Part shown: piece after piece, positions 1 to 15,400 of the stretch
Layout of the letters: every line of letters begins with the position of its first letter
Numbering within the stretch: position 1 is the first letter of the stretch
Source of the DNA: Panopea generosa
Taxonomy: Eukaryota > Mollusca > Bivalvia > Adapedonta > Hiatellidae
Assembly (NCBI GenBank): GCA_029582155.1
Contig: CM055894.1
Location: forward strand, 31,463,707-31,527,706
Length of the DNA stretch: 64,000 bases
Direction of reading: 5' to 3'
Position numbers and translations under genes: made by a program
The notes under the pieces: model-generated
What the model was told of the DNA's origin: nothing
Seen by the model: only the letters and a program-made list of their open reading frames with translations
Database searches by the model: none

Positions 1-165
1 TAGATAAATAAAAACCGTAAATAAAATCATCACCCACTCTCCCTTTTGAAGAAAAAAAAAAGATTGCGAATCTAGCAATTAATAATTAATGGTATTAAGC
101 TTGTTAAGATTTGAACAACTTCATCAAATACAGTTTGACAATCATTCTCGTCATATCATATCTAG
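1..165 (+). other. Intron end upstream of exon 1
   Basis: Read as the 3' end of an intron whose donor is outside the window. The frame that opens after the stop at 105-107 is hydrophobic but lacks ATG. Confidence 0.6.
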
Positions 166-479
166 TGTGTCAATACGAAGATGTCAACGCCGATTCTTTT
201 AATGGCCATCTCGACGTATTATATGACGACAACAATGACGGGTTGGTGAACGCAAACACAAGTCTACTGTCACCAGAACTTGCCCCAGTCATATTGTCTT
301 TCACGCCTGATGAGGAACCAAAGAAGAAATACATCTTCATTACTTCCTTCAAAAATTTTGTCGAACCACCCCAAGTGTTTGCGGTGGAGCTTGTAGTTAT
401 TGCTGATGACGAGACAGTGGACGTCAAAGTAGTGGTACAACCAATTGACGAGGAAGGTCTAGACATAGGGGATGGTGTG
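166..479 (+). CDS. Exon 1 in window: A half of module 1
   Basis: Acceptor tctag ends at 165 and donor gtaagc starts at 480; phase 1 in, phase 0 out. About 104 codons, starting with the module's invariant early Cys (C-Q-Y-E-D) two bases after the border. It is acidic, with alternating hydrophobic stretches (VFAVELVVI) that suggest beta strands, and carries an N-T-S sequon. A hydrophobic run upstream in the same frame (from 111) resembles a signal peptide but has no ATG and sits where a polypyrimidine tract is expected, so I prefer an internal exon. Confidence 0.75.
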
Positions 480-3400
480 GTAAGCATAACGAATAAATAA
501 TAAATGAATAAAAATACTATAACAACATGCTTACACAAAACATACATAAAATACCATTTTAAGGTTTGATTGAAAGTATATTAACTTTTACGTCACAGAT
601 ATCGAGTGTTGTTGAGACCCTCAAATTGTTGAATGTTAATGTTATACACGTCTCACACCATTATTACATTTCCCATAGGGCTAAATTGTAATATTTATGT
701 CCAAAACACAGTGAAAAGAAATGCAGCATGTGTCTAGGTGCATATTTTTCAATGGTTCAAGGTCTGCAGTTAAAAAGAAAAAAAAATAGTACCTTGACCT
801 TTTTTTTTATTCATTGATTTTGTGATACCTTTCCAAAGTAATAATATGTCAGCTATTTGCCCACGATGCGGCTCGAACCAACAATTTTAAAATGACACAG
901 AATTGCTTAGAAATCCGGTATCATCAAAATACTTTCAGTGTTGATTTCTATTTCAAATACTAAACAAAGCCTTGTAAAAAGAAGAAAAAGAGAACTATTT
1001 CTACCTCTTTCATCTGTAGGTTTGAAGTAATCAAAGGTGATAACAGTGGTGTGAGTCCTGCAACACTCTTTTGTCGGTTGGCACATGATAATATACACAT
1101 CGTCAGTGACTTTTATTGATTTGAATCTAAAACCAATTATATATATGTATGGTTATATTTTTTCTAGGAACTCGTTTCAAATCCTGACAAGGAAAATGGA
1201 TTCAAATTTGCAAGCAGTGCGGAAGTGATGGATATGGATCGGTTTGAACTGATAGTTAAGCTATCTGAAGAAGCGACGATAACTGTCAGCGAATATGAGC
1301 TTAAAGTTTGCTTTGAAGCGGGAGGTAAGATGTTTAGTTGTGTGTGTCGATGTGAAAATAAATCCACTTATACACATGTAGCATCACTTGTTTCTTTTTT
1401 AAGGTATATATATAAATTATGTACTGAACGGAACATCCCTTTTGTATTTCCAATGTTTTCGTCAAAATATGCATTATGCAGTAGGATCGTGCCACGTGTT
1501 AGTTTATAAACTACAATCCAATTTTTAATGGGCACTTATCCTTACAATAGTAATGAAAGATTTTATTGACACCATAATTATAATATACTGAAAGGAATAG
1601 CTAACCCGTCAACTGACATTTTATGTACCTGACATATAATAGTATTTTCTCAAAAAGAAATATCCTTGAAATTTTGACTTCACTTAGAAAGATTCTACAT
1701 TAAGGTAATATAATTTCAATACAAAGTCATACTGTCTGCTAATGTCGTATACACATTTAAAAATGCTATTCAATATTTTTGATATTGGAAATACGAAAGT
1801 GGCGAGTTCGCTGTTCCGTTCAGTATATCACCAAACTATTATATTTAATACAACTGCCACCAAATGGAACCATGAATGTATTATAAAGCTGTTCATTATT
1901 ATTTTTTAAACAATATAGTAAAATATATCGTGCCTGTAACCTACTAGAACATGAGAACAATCACGTTATTCATACTTCCTTTGTCAGCAGCGTTCCCTGT
2001 TTGAGGTATTTTTTGAAGCCGATAGCCATTTATAATAGCATTCACCAAACATTTAGATATTTTAACTCTAAATTTGATTGCCAAGTCAAACGTTATTTGT
2101 ATACTGAAGTAAACAGCAGACCCGACACTTTTGTATTTTTAATATCTTTGTCAGTCTATTAATTAGCGTTTTCAAAGTTGCATATGACATAAACAGACAA
2201 TCATGTATTTATCTTCTTTTTCGAGTCCAAATTTCAAGAAAATGACATATTAAATAATGGTATAGGCTAGTAGTATACTTCGCATTGTTTCACTGCTTTT
2301 GTTGAAAAAAAACGTTAGGATTTTATATCCGTTTTAAGAACACAGTAACCCTTTATATGGAATTAAAATATGTATCTTTATGCTAAATTTCTGTTTCAAT
2401 AAATAACAGTTTCTGTAAAACGTGGCGGTAATTCAGAAATAATGCATCATGCATGTTTTAGCCCGAAGTACATTCAACTTAAAACAAATACTTTATTTTG
2501 CAGTGACTGGTACTACACCAAGAACAACAACACCTCCAACCACAACGACTGTTAAAACAACAACAGTTTGTAATATGGTAGAAGGAATGGGCGACAGCAG
2601 GCAGGTCGATTTAGAAAATGTCGAGGTAAGAGTTTGTTTATAAACTGATGCATTTTTGTGCGTTTTACTACATTTACTACTATTGTTTGCCAACTACTTG
2701 TTGAACAACGGTAGTTGTACAACACATGAAGAATGGTATTTTTACATCAGAGGTTCAGCATGTGGTCGTTATCATAAAGCAATACAAACCTAGATGACAA
2801 ACATAACCTGCAATGAGTTGAACATGGCGTCAAACCATCATTAAAAAGTGCTGTTAATATATATAACATAGTAGTAGAAGCAATCAACAATTGTAACAGT
2901 ATTTTATGACTACCACAAGCGATATGGCACCTGCTTCCTCTACAAAATCACGTCGAATGCGGCATTTTTCACACTACTTACACATTTTGAATGAAACATA
3001 TACTGATAATGAAAATTAATAACGCACCAAAAGTCACAGGAAATAAAGTGCCAAGTTATCAAATGTTAGATTAAACTATTAATACTTTAGTTGCAATACT
3101 GCCATTACTATTTCAGCTTAGTACTCGTACAAAACGTGACATAAAATAATTAAGTTAACGTATCCATTGCTGTTTTTCAGATCATTGTCGATAATGTACC
3201 AGACGACAGTCTTGAGCTTGGATCCCCAGAAGAGCCAGTCGAAATTCTTGCTACAAATGAGGTCAAATTTGTCATTCCAATTGATACTATCTTTGTTGAA
3301 CAAGTGAGCTTCCCAATAAGCGACAAATTCGACACAGTCAGTGTTGAGTTATATGGTAGCGATGAGTTACTACTGGATTCATACACCGATGTAAGTTTCA

Positions 3401-6400
3401 TTGAAAAAGGATTACTCATGTTGTTTCCATATTATGATAGTCTTGATAATATGCGACGCTTGCTTTTCTAAAAGACAAACGTCTTTACAAGTTCGGCGAA
3501 AACCGATTAACGTTTTGATTCAATTTGGTTGATTCAAACATTTGGAGATTTCCATAGTATTTCAAAAGAGTATTGGTTGAACATATATTTCTATATTCAT
3601 ATTATTTTTATATTTTAGATGCTTTTTCTTAGATCTTATATAACACAAATAGCATGAATTCTGTCCGAATAAGTATTTTTATTAAATATTATTATAACAT
3701 AACCATTGCAGAGGTGTGTCTGTTTCAGCCAATCAGATCTTACTTCCAAATCCAAACGTTTCTTCCGCACAACTTGTCAAGACGTTTGTCTTTTAGAAAG
3801 GCAAGTGTCGGATATGATCAAGATTAATATGATTAATGGTCTCTGGAAGTGACATGATTGCAGTATACTGCTGTATATGTAATTGATTTACTGTCTTGCC
3901 TTGTAGCATAATAGACAATCAAACTAGGGTGGTATAATTTTAACTCATTTTGTTCACATGTTTATATAGTTCTCAATAATTGTTTCTGTCTCTTAATGTA
4001 ACCAAGGTATGTCTCTAACTAACTTGTTATTCAAACCAATGTCTGTCTACCACTGCCTGTCCACTCTACCAAAACAGCCTCGTGCTCTATTTTCTCATTG
4101 GTCCATTTATACTACCTTCCCATTGGTCAATTTCTTAATTACTAAGTCCGTATTAAACACGCCCATATCTTATCCCCAACATGACATGTAATCTCTATAT
4201 ATTAATAACCTTAAGGCTACCTTTACTTGACATATCATATCATTAAGTTAACACACAGTGACATTTGGTGTTATTCAACCCTGTATATACACATGCTTAA
4301 ACATATTGAATTGTCCCCTGCATTTTTTATATATCATAATTTTTTAAAAAAAAACAACTCAATAATATATCAGCCTTTGTAGAGAATATAAAACATTTTA
4401 CATGATTTTCAATTATCACGAATTGGCATTTTATAGTGTAGAACAGTTGACACGACTTTAAACATTTAATACGAGTATGTTAATTTTTTAACGTAAATGT
4501 ACTTTAGATTTAGAAATGATATTAATGGGACTTTTTTTTATCGATTTATCAATACAACAGAAATGTATAATTCATAATAATAATAAAACATTTGCTATGT
4601 CATCGTTCAATCAATAACTGTATGTTGTTTATATGAGTGTATGTTTTATTTAAACCTATTTTACTTATTATACTTATTCCACCAATATACGTCAATCGTG
4701 AAACATCGGGTATTTCCGTATCCTCCGTATAATACACTAATTGCGTAGCATAAAGGCCGAGGTGATCCGATTGCAATATACGTGTAACACATATGTGCAT
4801 AATATGAATATATGTTTACACTCATAGGTTCCGGTCGATGAGGTTGTTGCCATTCAGAAAGAGAACGTAACATCCATTGTGATAACCATTGTCCCAAATA
4901 ATCCAGAGAGGAAGATAACCGTCTCCGTGTCTGTTATTGGCTGCTTCGAACCAGGTAAACGTGCAATATATAGAGGATCTTACATGAGTGCTTATTTATT
5001 ATTGGATTTATTGAACGAGTTTGAAAGTGTATTGTATACGAGGCTGTGCCGAGCATAATATATTTTAGCAACGGATTTGATATATGCACACGAATGTAAG
5101 ATCATTGTATCACATGCCACATGGTTGGCATATTTACCAATTATTATTCAGATTACCTCTATAAAGCATGAGAAAATATCGCGCATATTAGTTTCTGAAC
5201 GTTATCATATGACGTAACGACTGAAAACAACGTCACTTTATCTTAACTTGTCGTTATTCATAAGTTCTTGCAAGTCCGTATGCACATCGGTATTTTACGT
5301 ACGATACCCAATTTATACAGAAAATGCCAAACGATGACTAGGTAGCAATGTTACTCTAGGTTGATATCAATATGATATCATGGTTTGATTACACTCCCGC
5401 AACGAAAAAACATTGAAAAATAGTAATGACTCACTGATATTAACGTATGCTATTCAATTTATTCATTACAGTTTCAACAACTGCCAGCTCTACGCCAACA
5501 TCGACTACACAAGTCACACGTGAGTATTTCTAGCATATTTCTGCACATTTGGTATGGGGGTCTTTTGTGACCGAATGGTCTTGGGGAATGTCGTGGATTG
5601 AAGCCCAGTTCAGCATAAAAAAGATTTATATGAGATTTATATACGATTTATATGAAAAAGTTGGCCAACTACTTGCGGAAGGATGGTGGTTCTACTCAGA
5701 TTTATCCGGAAGTTTTCTTCCACCAGCAAAATAAGATATGCCATGTTTTACCTGTGATGTGTTGAATGTGGCGTTTAATCCCATTAAAACAACAAAAACA
5801 ATTATTGATATGAATTTATAATACTTAAGTTATCAACTAACCTAAGTCATGTTTCCAAACAAAAATACAAACTGTTTTTCAAATACGAATTAATGCTTCG
5901 CTATAAGCAAGCTAAGAAACTAAAACGTTTCAGATGCTGATATTTTATAATTGTTGATTTTGGTAGCTTAAATACGGAAAGCATGACAAATCGACTTTTT
6001 TGTGTACACTGATGATACAGCACTATGTCAAACGACTTGTATACAAAATGTATTTTGGTCAATTCATATATTTAGTTTATGTATACAGCAATACAAAATA
6101 TATGTACACAATATCAAATGGATCCACGCAACCTGTTAATTGAATCTCATAAGAGTTATAATCAAAAATATGAAAAATTTTAGTTAAAAAAATTCAGTTA
6201 ACCGAGATTCGTAATATACGTTAGTATATTGATTTGCGTTTAAGTGTGCCCTCCGTGACGAAGTGGTCCAAGGCGCACGTTAATATATTGTTTTGCGTTT
6301 TAGTGTGCTCTTCGTGACGGAGTGGTTAGTGTGTCATCCGTGACGGAATGGTCCAAGGCGCTGTCTCATGCTCATTTTCCTCTTATCGCTAAGGTCGTAG

Positions 6401-9400
6401 GTTCGTGTCCCGCTCGCTCAAAAAACTGTATGTGAGAGTTTGTCTGTTACTTACGGAAGGACAATGGTTCTACTCAGGTTCATTCTGAGGTCTTACGCCA
6501 CCTGTAAATCTGGATATGTCATATATAACCTGAATATAACCTGAACACAAACATTTGGCACATATTAATCAGAAAGAAAGAGGTTGACAGTTACTCCTTT
6601 TTTTTCTAATACAGCTTGCGAGATCAAAATGATTCACGAAGAGCAAAACGACGAACTATTAGACATTGTGTATGTTGTTAAGTCTGGTGAAGAAGTACCG
6701 GCCGTGGATATATTAGGAGAGCCAGACGTTGAGGACGAAGAACCGTTTGATTCTCCGGAAGAATCCGATGAGCACGTGATTAAGGTTGTGTACCAAAGTG
6801 TGGAAGAAGGTGCAGTAACAGAAGATGTTTCGGTTCAAGTGGAGTCCGACTCTGACATCGTGTCAGTCGTAGTTGTGTTCATAGATGAAGAGGAGGAGCC
6901 AACAGGAGAAGAGACGGTATTGGATTATTGAATATAATATCCACGTTACACAGGGGCGTTCCTAGTCACACTACTATACGCCCTGGCGTATAACTCAGAG
7001 TAGAATGTTGCACACTTAAAAATAGGTTAAAATACGGAAAAAGCAATAAAAATGAAGCCGAAGAGATGGGAGGGGGTATGAGTAAGGAGTTTCTGCTTTA
7101 GGAAATAAAAAATCCGTATGATTAAAGGCAATATGAATGACTTCACAATCCTGCGAAAGTCGCTAATAACTACCCATTTGCAGTTATATTAGTCAATATC
7201 CCTATTGAATACTCAAACCATCAAGGAACGCCCCTGACGTATAAACGTACAGATACACAAACAGAAATATATCATGGCAGTTACTGTGAATAATTTTCAG
7301 TAGCATGAATGTATCCGCATATAAAATGCTCAATAACTGGTGGGTTTACCAGCTTGGTGCTTTTAAAGAAAGTGCAGTGAAACCCCTCAGTTTTTTAACA
7401 AACAAAAATAAGTCGTAAATGCTCATTAATGCATCCATGAGTTAAAATCCGATAAAATCACGTTTTTTAACACCAGTGATATCTTATTACAGTACATGCT
7501 ATGACAAATATCAAATTTCTATTTTTATAAGAAATATTACCCAGACTTTAAAAACTAACAAGGCTTAAATAGTTCCATAAATATTACAATTTTCATAAAT
7601 ATGAAAATTCAGATAGAAACACTTGGGCATTAATACCTCCTTATAGGGGCTTTACATTCGTCTAACGAAGGTGTAAGGAAATATTTGATGCGTAAAAAAT
7701 AAATAAAAATCAATTTCAACAGTTTCGCATGTCACTTTAAATTTCCATATGAAAAAAAAATATCATTTTGAATATTAGAAGGTGTCTTGTAAATGATCCG
7801 CAGGATTTAGTTGCTTTACCTGAGTTGACTTCGATTCCAACATTTCCGTATATCCCTTTAATGGTACTTGCGACACATTAAGTTTAGCACGCTGCCAATA
7901 TGGTTTATGCAGCACGACACATAACAATATGGACTGTCTAAAACACGAACAGAGCTTCAACCATTTATTGTATTTATATTATCGGCTTTAAGAAACCAAA
8001 TATGATACATAAATATCAATTTCTTTTTAGGAGTTAATTCCAGATACCTACCCAGACACGTACACTTTCCCCGAAGGTGTGTCTATTCCAACATACGGGT
8101 TCTTGATTAAGATAGAACTAGAAGAGATCGACACAGTTACACTCGGGGGAATGTTTGTCGAAGTGTGCGCTGAGCTAAGTACGTCGTTTGATGAATACAT
8201 ATTAATATACAATTCAATGAGGATCTCTTATACGTTCTCATTTAATATTTAATTTATTAAATGACTTGGCAAAAATTTATTCAGCGAATCTATGCCGAGT
8301 ATTTGATTTATTTTTTAACATTTGAGAGTTAAAAATTGTAAGTGAGCACGAATGAGTGATTCTTTTCTTTGACATACATGATTAGGGGATAAGTTTTATT
8401 TCAGATCACCTCTATTAATAACGAGAACTAATGCTGTTTTTTCCTGGATGTTACGAATAACGTTATATTTATATCAGTTTTCATCAGTCCTGGTATGACG
8501 TCATCAATTTAAGATATGTAAATAAACGTCCCTTAGATATTCTGTCAAGTCGAAAGTACGTATGAGAGCGGAGTTACGCGGGAAATACCGAGCAAAATGA
8601 CGAACGGTGTGACTTCATGGTATTCACATGAGGAAATTATGAATTAAGGTTAGACGGGTGTTACTCATTTCAAGGTCATTGGTTATTTGATCATTGTCGA
8701 TACCCCTGATTAAAACAAAATAAAATGTCTACGAACAGTTATCAATCCTCATTGCATCAGAGTAGAAAACATATAAAAACAATATATCTGAGTAGATCTA
8801 TATGCTTATATTCATTTTGTCATTTAATATTTCCTATTATTGCAGCAATAACCTCCACGGTTGTGACGACCTCGACAGCAACAACACCGGAAGGTAAACA
8901 CTATTAATAAACGCTTGATAATCACGTGATGAATAATATCAAATACGTTGATATTAATTTTAATTATTAAAATGTTGTCGAGTTAGAGTGAAATTATACA
9001 CAATCCTTTACAATAAATAAAAATATCATACAGTTAAATTAAAAATTATAACCTCATTCAACACTAAGGATCACTAAATCGATGAAATAACAATTATAAT
9101 AATGAACTAATACATATATGCATTATGAATATACAAAAGAACTTTACCTAATTAATACTTATATTTAATTCAGTGTATGTATTAGGACAACTAAATTTTC
9201 AGAAATATTCAATATTTATCGCACAAAGTAACTGCATTTTTTTAGATTTATATTAACTGTAGTACATAATCACCTTTGTATGTATACATTTTGTGATCAT
9301 AAGGTGTACGGTATTCCAAATTTAATAGCTCTGGCGTTTAATTAAATATTTTTTATTACAAATAAACAGCAAGTCAACTTGATGTACAACTTACATTTGC

Positions 9401-12400
9401 ATTTTCTTCAACGTCTAGCCTGCGAGCACGTGATCATAGACGTTAATGAAAATTGGAAGAACATAGATATAACGTACACACTGCAGAACGGAAGCACCGT
9501 TGACGCCAACGACGCTCTTGGCGAACAAGGAGTCTACGACGTAACACCGTTTAACACAATTGGTAAGCACGAAAAGTAAAATAAAAGCAAGCATAAACAA
9601 CATCTTTGTTTCAAAAACTTGTTTTCATTCTTTGTTCTATCCAATTGTCTTGTATTGATACAAGAAATCCGTTTAGATTTTCGTAAGTGAAATTATAAAT
9701 GTATAAATATACATACTGTATTATTTATAATGTGATACTACGTATACATTGCAGACAAAATTCACGTAAACACTAATGTTAGGTCTTCTTATTCTGACGG
9801 GTAACGGTTTGTAATATTTCATGGAAAAGTATTGTTAACCATCCAGGGGGAAATGACGTCTTGATAATGTTAACCGCTCCACATCCAGTGATGTTATATA
9901 ACTGTCATCCGCAGCAAAATACCATAACATAAATGTTACATTCTAGCAAGGTTGACAGTGAGATAATATAAATGTCACCCGCAACAGAATGTAATAACAT
10001 AAATATTACATTCTAGCAAGATTGGCAGTGAGATAATATAAGAGATAATATAATTGTCACCCGCAACAGAATGTAATAACATAAATATTACATTCTAGCA
10101 AGGTTGACAGTGAGACAAAAAAATTGTCACTCTCAACAGAATGTAATAGCACAAGTATTACATTCTATCAAGGTTAATCAATATAATTGTAACCCGCAAT
10201 AAATTCATTAACATAAATATTAAATTATTGTAAGGTAGGCAATGAGAACAATTATATAAATGTAATCTTTACATAAAGTTATATATAATAGTATAAAAAA
10301 CAATATTCGGAAAGCCGTATCCGGCTTTATTTACTGATGAACATAGCTTTACAGCTACAGTTATGTATATATTTTGTAGATAAGACGAACATTGTAACTT
10401 TGGATGCAGAATTCGTTATGGTAACAACCGACACAACGGTGATTGACGCTACCGTTGATATTTTAGTAGACAACGGCAAATCCTCAATTACTTTGGTTGA
10501 ACTAAGATTAAAAGACGAGATTGACGATGTAGTTGGAATAATGGTACGTGGCTAGAGTGACACGGATGGCTGTTTTAAAGAGGCTTGATAACTTCATGCC
10601 CTAAGGATTTCGTTTTAACTTTATCTTGGCTTGCATGCGGCGAAACCTCAGAGCTTATATAAATCGCCCCGAATATGCTTCTTGGTCACATTAGTATTCA
10701 GTGTTATTATTAAGCGGCTATCCCATTAAGTCTAGGATGGAACCCGTGCGACGTAACATAATAATGTTTTATACGTTGTTTTATATGTATATTTTGATGC
10801 GTACCATCACTATAGCTCTTATACTGATCTAAAACAAACACAACCTCTTATATACGGTTGCACAATATCATTACAGCTGATACATGGCTATATATTATCT
10901 CGTTGTAACATATATTTGAGTGTCCAATATAACAACAGTTTATATATGGCTGTACAATATTACTACAGCTTATATATAGCTGTACAATATCACTGTTACT
11001 TATATATGGCTGTACAATATAACTACAGCTTATATATAGCTGTACAATATCACTGTAACTAATATATGGTTGTACAATATCACTGTAGCTTCTTTATGGC
11101 TATACAATACTACTGTAACTAATATATGACTATACAATATCGCTGTAACCTATATATGATTGTCCAACATAACTACAGCTTATATATGGCTGTACAATAT
11201 CACTGTTACTTATATATGGCTGTTCAATATAACTACAGCTTATATATGGCTGTACAATATAACTACAGCTTATATATGGCTGTACACTATCACTACAACT
11301 TATATATGAATGTACATTATACTACACCTTATTTATGGCTGTAACTAATATATGGCTGTACAATATCGCTTCAGCTTATATATTGATATGAAATATCACA
11401 ACAGCTTATAAATGGATGTACACTATCACTGTAACCTATGTATGATTGTATAATATCACTGTAACTTAGAATTGGCTATACAATTTCACTACAGCTTGTA
11501 CATATCTGCACACTTTCACTGTAATTTATATATGACTATACAATATCATTAACGCTAATATATGGCCGTCAAATATTTTTTATATATATTGCTTATACAT
11601 GTATACCACTACAGTTTATATATGGCTGGACAACACCAATATACTGGTATATATTGCTGTACAATTTCACTACAGCTTATAAAGTATTGTCCAATGTTAC
11701 TTAACTTACTTTATACATCGCTGTATACAATATCACTACAGTTTATACATCACTGAATAAAACCACTACAGTTTATATATGGCTGCACAATATTACAACT
11801 TATATTACAACTTGGCTGTATACAATATCTTCAACACTTATATATCGATGTAATTAATATATGACGGTACGCCATCATTAACGCTTATATATCACTGTAC
11901 ACTATCACTACAGTTTATTTATGGTTGTACATTGTCACTGTAACCGATACATGGCTATACAATATATGACAATTTATATTTAGTTTTATTATATCACTGC
12001 ATTATTCTCTGTCTATCTGTTTAGATGCTTACAGAAGAGGAACCTAATGTATACTCCGTTCCTGATGCATTCAAACCACAGGATGAGGTCTATTCCTTTT
12101 CACTAGTTGTCTACCTTAGCAAGGAGTCCACTTTAACCATTGGAGGGCTAACACTTAAAGTGTGTGTGCATCCGGAAGGTTTGTGTTTTACATAATCAAC
12201 ATATACCAGTCAGATAATTTACTATGTCACTTGTAATGTTAAAAGTTATACACATTAGTAACGACTATTAAATTAAAATGGCATTCATTTGTTGATAATC
12301 ACTTCGAAAAAAAGCATATCAATTGGAAAACGTCATTTTCGTCAATTTCGCATTTCAGTTTCTGTGACTTATCCACCAACATCGACATCTAGAAGTTCAT

Positions 12401-15400
12401 CATCATCTTCCAGTTCGAGAAATGTACCATCGAGTTCCTCAACCTCTGGAAGCTCTTCTTCGTCATCGAGTTCGATTAGTGTACCATCGAGTTCCTCGAC
12501 ACCCTCGACATCACTTTCGTCATCTGGAAGTTCTTCATCTTCCAGTTCGACAAGTGTTCCATCGAGTTCCTCAACGTCTACTTCTTCATTGGGTAGTGTT
12601 TCATCACATGCAAGTCTTGCAACATCTACATCAATATCATCTACATCTAGTTCGGGAAGTGTTCCATCTAGTTCCTCAACATCGGGAAGCTCTAAATCGA
12701 CATTTAGTTCGACAAGTGTCCCATCGATTTCCTCAACAACTGAAAGCTCTTCATCGACATCTAGTTCAACAAGTGTTCCATCAAGTTCTTCTACATCTGG
12801 AAGCTCGTCATCGACATCTAGTTCGACAAGTGTTCCATCAAGTTCTTCAACATCTGTAAGCTCTTCATCGACATCTAGTTCGGGTAGTGTTCCATCGAGT
12901 TCCTCGACACCCTCGACATCTGTATCGTCATCTGGAAGCTCTTCATCATCTTCCAGTTCGACAAGTGTCCCATCGAGTTCCTCAACATCTGGAAGCTCTT
13001 CATCGACATCTAAATCGACATCTAAATCGACAAGTGTCCCATCGAGTTCCTCAACATCTGGAAGCTCTCCATCAACATCTAGTTCTACAAGTGTTCCATC
13101 CAGTTCTTCAACCTCTGGAAGTTCGTCATCGACATCTAGTTCGGGTAGTGTTCCGTCTAGTTCGTCGACACCCTCGACATCTGTATCGTCATCTGGAAGT
13201 TCTTCAACATCTTCCAGTTTGACAAGTGTCCCATCGAGTTCGTCAACATCTGGAAGCTCTTCATCGACCTTTAGTTCGACAAGTGTTCCATCGAGTTCCT
13301 CAACTTCTGGAAGCTCTTCTTCGACATCTAGTACGACACGTGTTCCATCTAGTTCTTCAACCTCTGGAAGCTCGTCATCGACATCGAGTTCGGGTAGTGT
13401 GCCATCTAGTTCATCGACACCCTCGACATCTGTATCGTCATCTGGAAGTTCTTCATCATCTTCCAGTTCGACAAGTGTCACATCAAGATCCTCAACATCT
13501 GGAAGCTCTTCATCGACATCTAGTTCGACAAATGTCCCGTCGAGTTCCTCAACATCTGGAAGCTCTTCATCGACATCTATTTCGACAAGTGTCCCATCCA
13601 GTTCCTCAACATCTGGAAGCTCTTCATCGACATCTAGTTCGACAAGTGTTCCATCAAGTTCTTCAACGTCTGGAAGCTCGCCATCGATATCTAGTTCGGG
13701 TAGTGTTCCATCTAGTTCCTCGACACCCTCGACATCTGTATCGACATCTGGAAGTTCTTCAACATTTTCCATTTCGACAAGTGTCCCATCGAGTTCCTCA
13801 ACCTCTGGAAGCTCTTCATCGACATTTAGTTCGACAAGTGTCCCATCGAGTTACTCAAACTCTGGAAGCTCTTCTTCGACATCTAGTTCGACAAGTGTTC
13901 CATCTAGTTCTTCAACCTCTGGAAGCTCGTCATCGACATCGAGTTCGGGTAGTGTGCCATCTAGTTCATCGACACCTTCGACATCTGTATCGTCATCTGG
14001 AAGTTCTTCATCATCTTCAAGTTCGAAAAGTGTCCCATCAAGTTCCTCAACATCTGGAAGCTCTTCATCGACATCTAGTTCGACAAATGTCCCGTCGAGT
14101 TCCTCAACATCTGGAAGCTCTTCATCGACATCTAGTTCAACAAGTGTCCCATCGAGTTCCTCAACATCTGGAAGCTCTTCATCGACATCTAGTTCGACAA
14201 GTGTTCCATCAAGTTCTTCAACGTCTGGAAGTTCGACATCGACATCTAGTTCGGGTAGTGTTCCATCTAGTTCCTCGACACCCTCCACATCTGTTTCGTC
14301 ATCTGGAAGTTCTTCATCAGCTTCCAGTTCGACAAGTGTCCCATCAAGTTCCTCAACATCTGGAAGCTTTTCATCGACATCCAGTTCGACAAGTGTCCCA
14401 TCGAGTTCCTCAACATCCGGAAGCTCTTCATCAACATCTAGCTCGAGAAGTGTTCCATCAAGTTCGTCAACTTCTGGAAGCTCTTCATCGACCTCTAGTT
14501 CGACAAGTGTTCCATCTAGTTCTTCAACATCTGGAAGTTCGTCATCGACATCGAGTTCGGGTAGTGTTCCATCTAGTTCATCGACACCCTCGACATCTGT
14601 ATCGTCATCTGGAAGTTCTTCATCATCTTCCAGTTCGACAAGTGTCCCATCAAGTTCCTCAACATCTGGAAGCTCTTCATCGACATCTAGTTCGACAAAT
14701 GTCCCGTCGAGTTCCTCAACATCTGGAAGCTCTTCATCGACATCTAGTTCGACAAGTGTCCCATCCAGTTCCTCAACATCTGGAAGCTCTTCATCGACAT
14801 CTAGTTCGACAAGTGTTCCATCAAGTTCTTCAACGTCTGGAAGTTCGTCATCGACATCTAGTTCGGGTAGTGTCCCATCTAGTTCCTCGACACCCTCGAC
14901 ATCTGTATCATCACCTGGAAGTACTTCAACATCTTCCAGTTCGAAAAGTGTCCCATCGAGTTCCTCAACCTCTGGGACCTCTTCATCGACATCCAGTTCG
15001 ACAAGTGTCCCATCCAGTTCCTCAACATCTGGAAGCTCTTCATCGACATCTAGTTTGACAAGTGTTCCATCAAGTTCTTCAACGTCTGGAAGCTCGCCAT
15101 CGATATCTAGTTCGGGTAGTGTTCCATCTAGTTCCTCGACACCCTCGACATCTGTATCGACATCTGGAAGTTCTTCAACATCTTCCATTTCGACAAGTGT
15201 CCCATCGAGTTCCTCAACCTCTGGAAGCTCTTCATCGACATTTAGTTCGACAAGTGTCCCATCGAGTTACTCAAATTCTGGAAGCTCTTCTTCGACATCT
15301 AGTTCGACAAGTGTTCCATCTAGTTCTTCAACCTCTGGAAGCTCGTCATCGACATCGAGTTCGGGTAGTGTGCCATTTAGTTCATCGACACCCTCGACAT

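Noticed and set aside
111-500. Possible signal peptide and gene start
   Set aside because: The hydrophobic leader has no ATG in frame (a stop lies at 105-107), and a tctag acceptor at 165 gives the phase-1 plus Cys start seen in all other A exons.
6345-6415. tRNA gene
   Set aside because: A and B boxes are present, but the cloverleaf is incomplete and the sequence runs into a shared SINE body.
11126-11344. Small Tyr-rich repeat protein in intron 11
   Set aside because: Translation of the 30-bp minisatellite; flanking copies are interrupted by stops.
13226-15058. Plus-strand His/Arg/Gln/Leu-rich frames across the array
   Set aside because: Frame +1 shadow of the same 57-bp unit, broken repeatedly, while the Ser frame is uninterrupted for 19.8 kb and joins its neighbours in phase.
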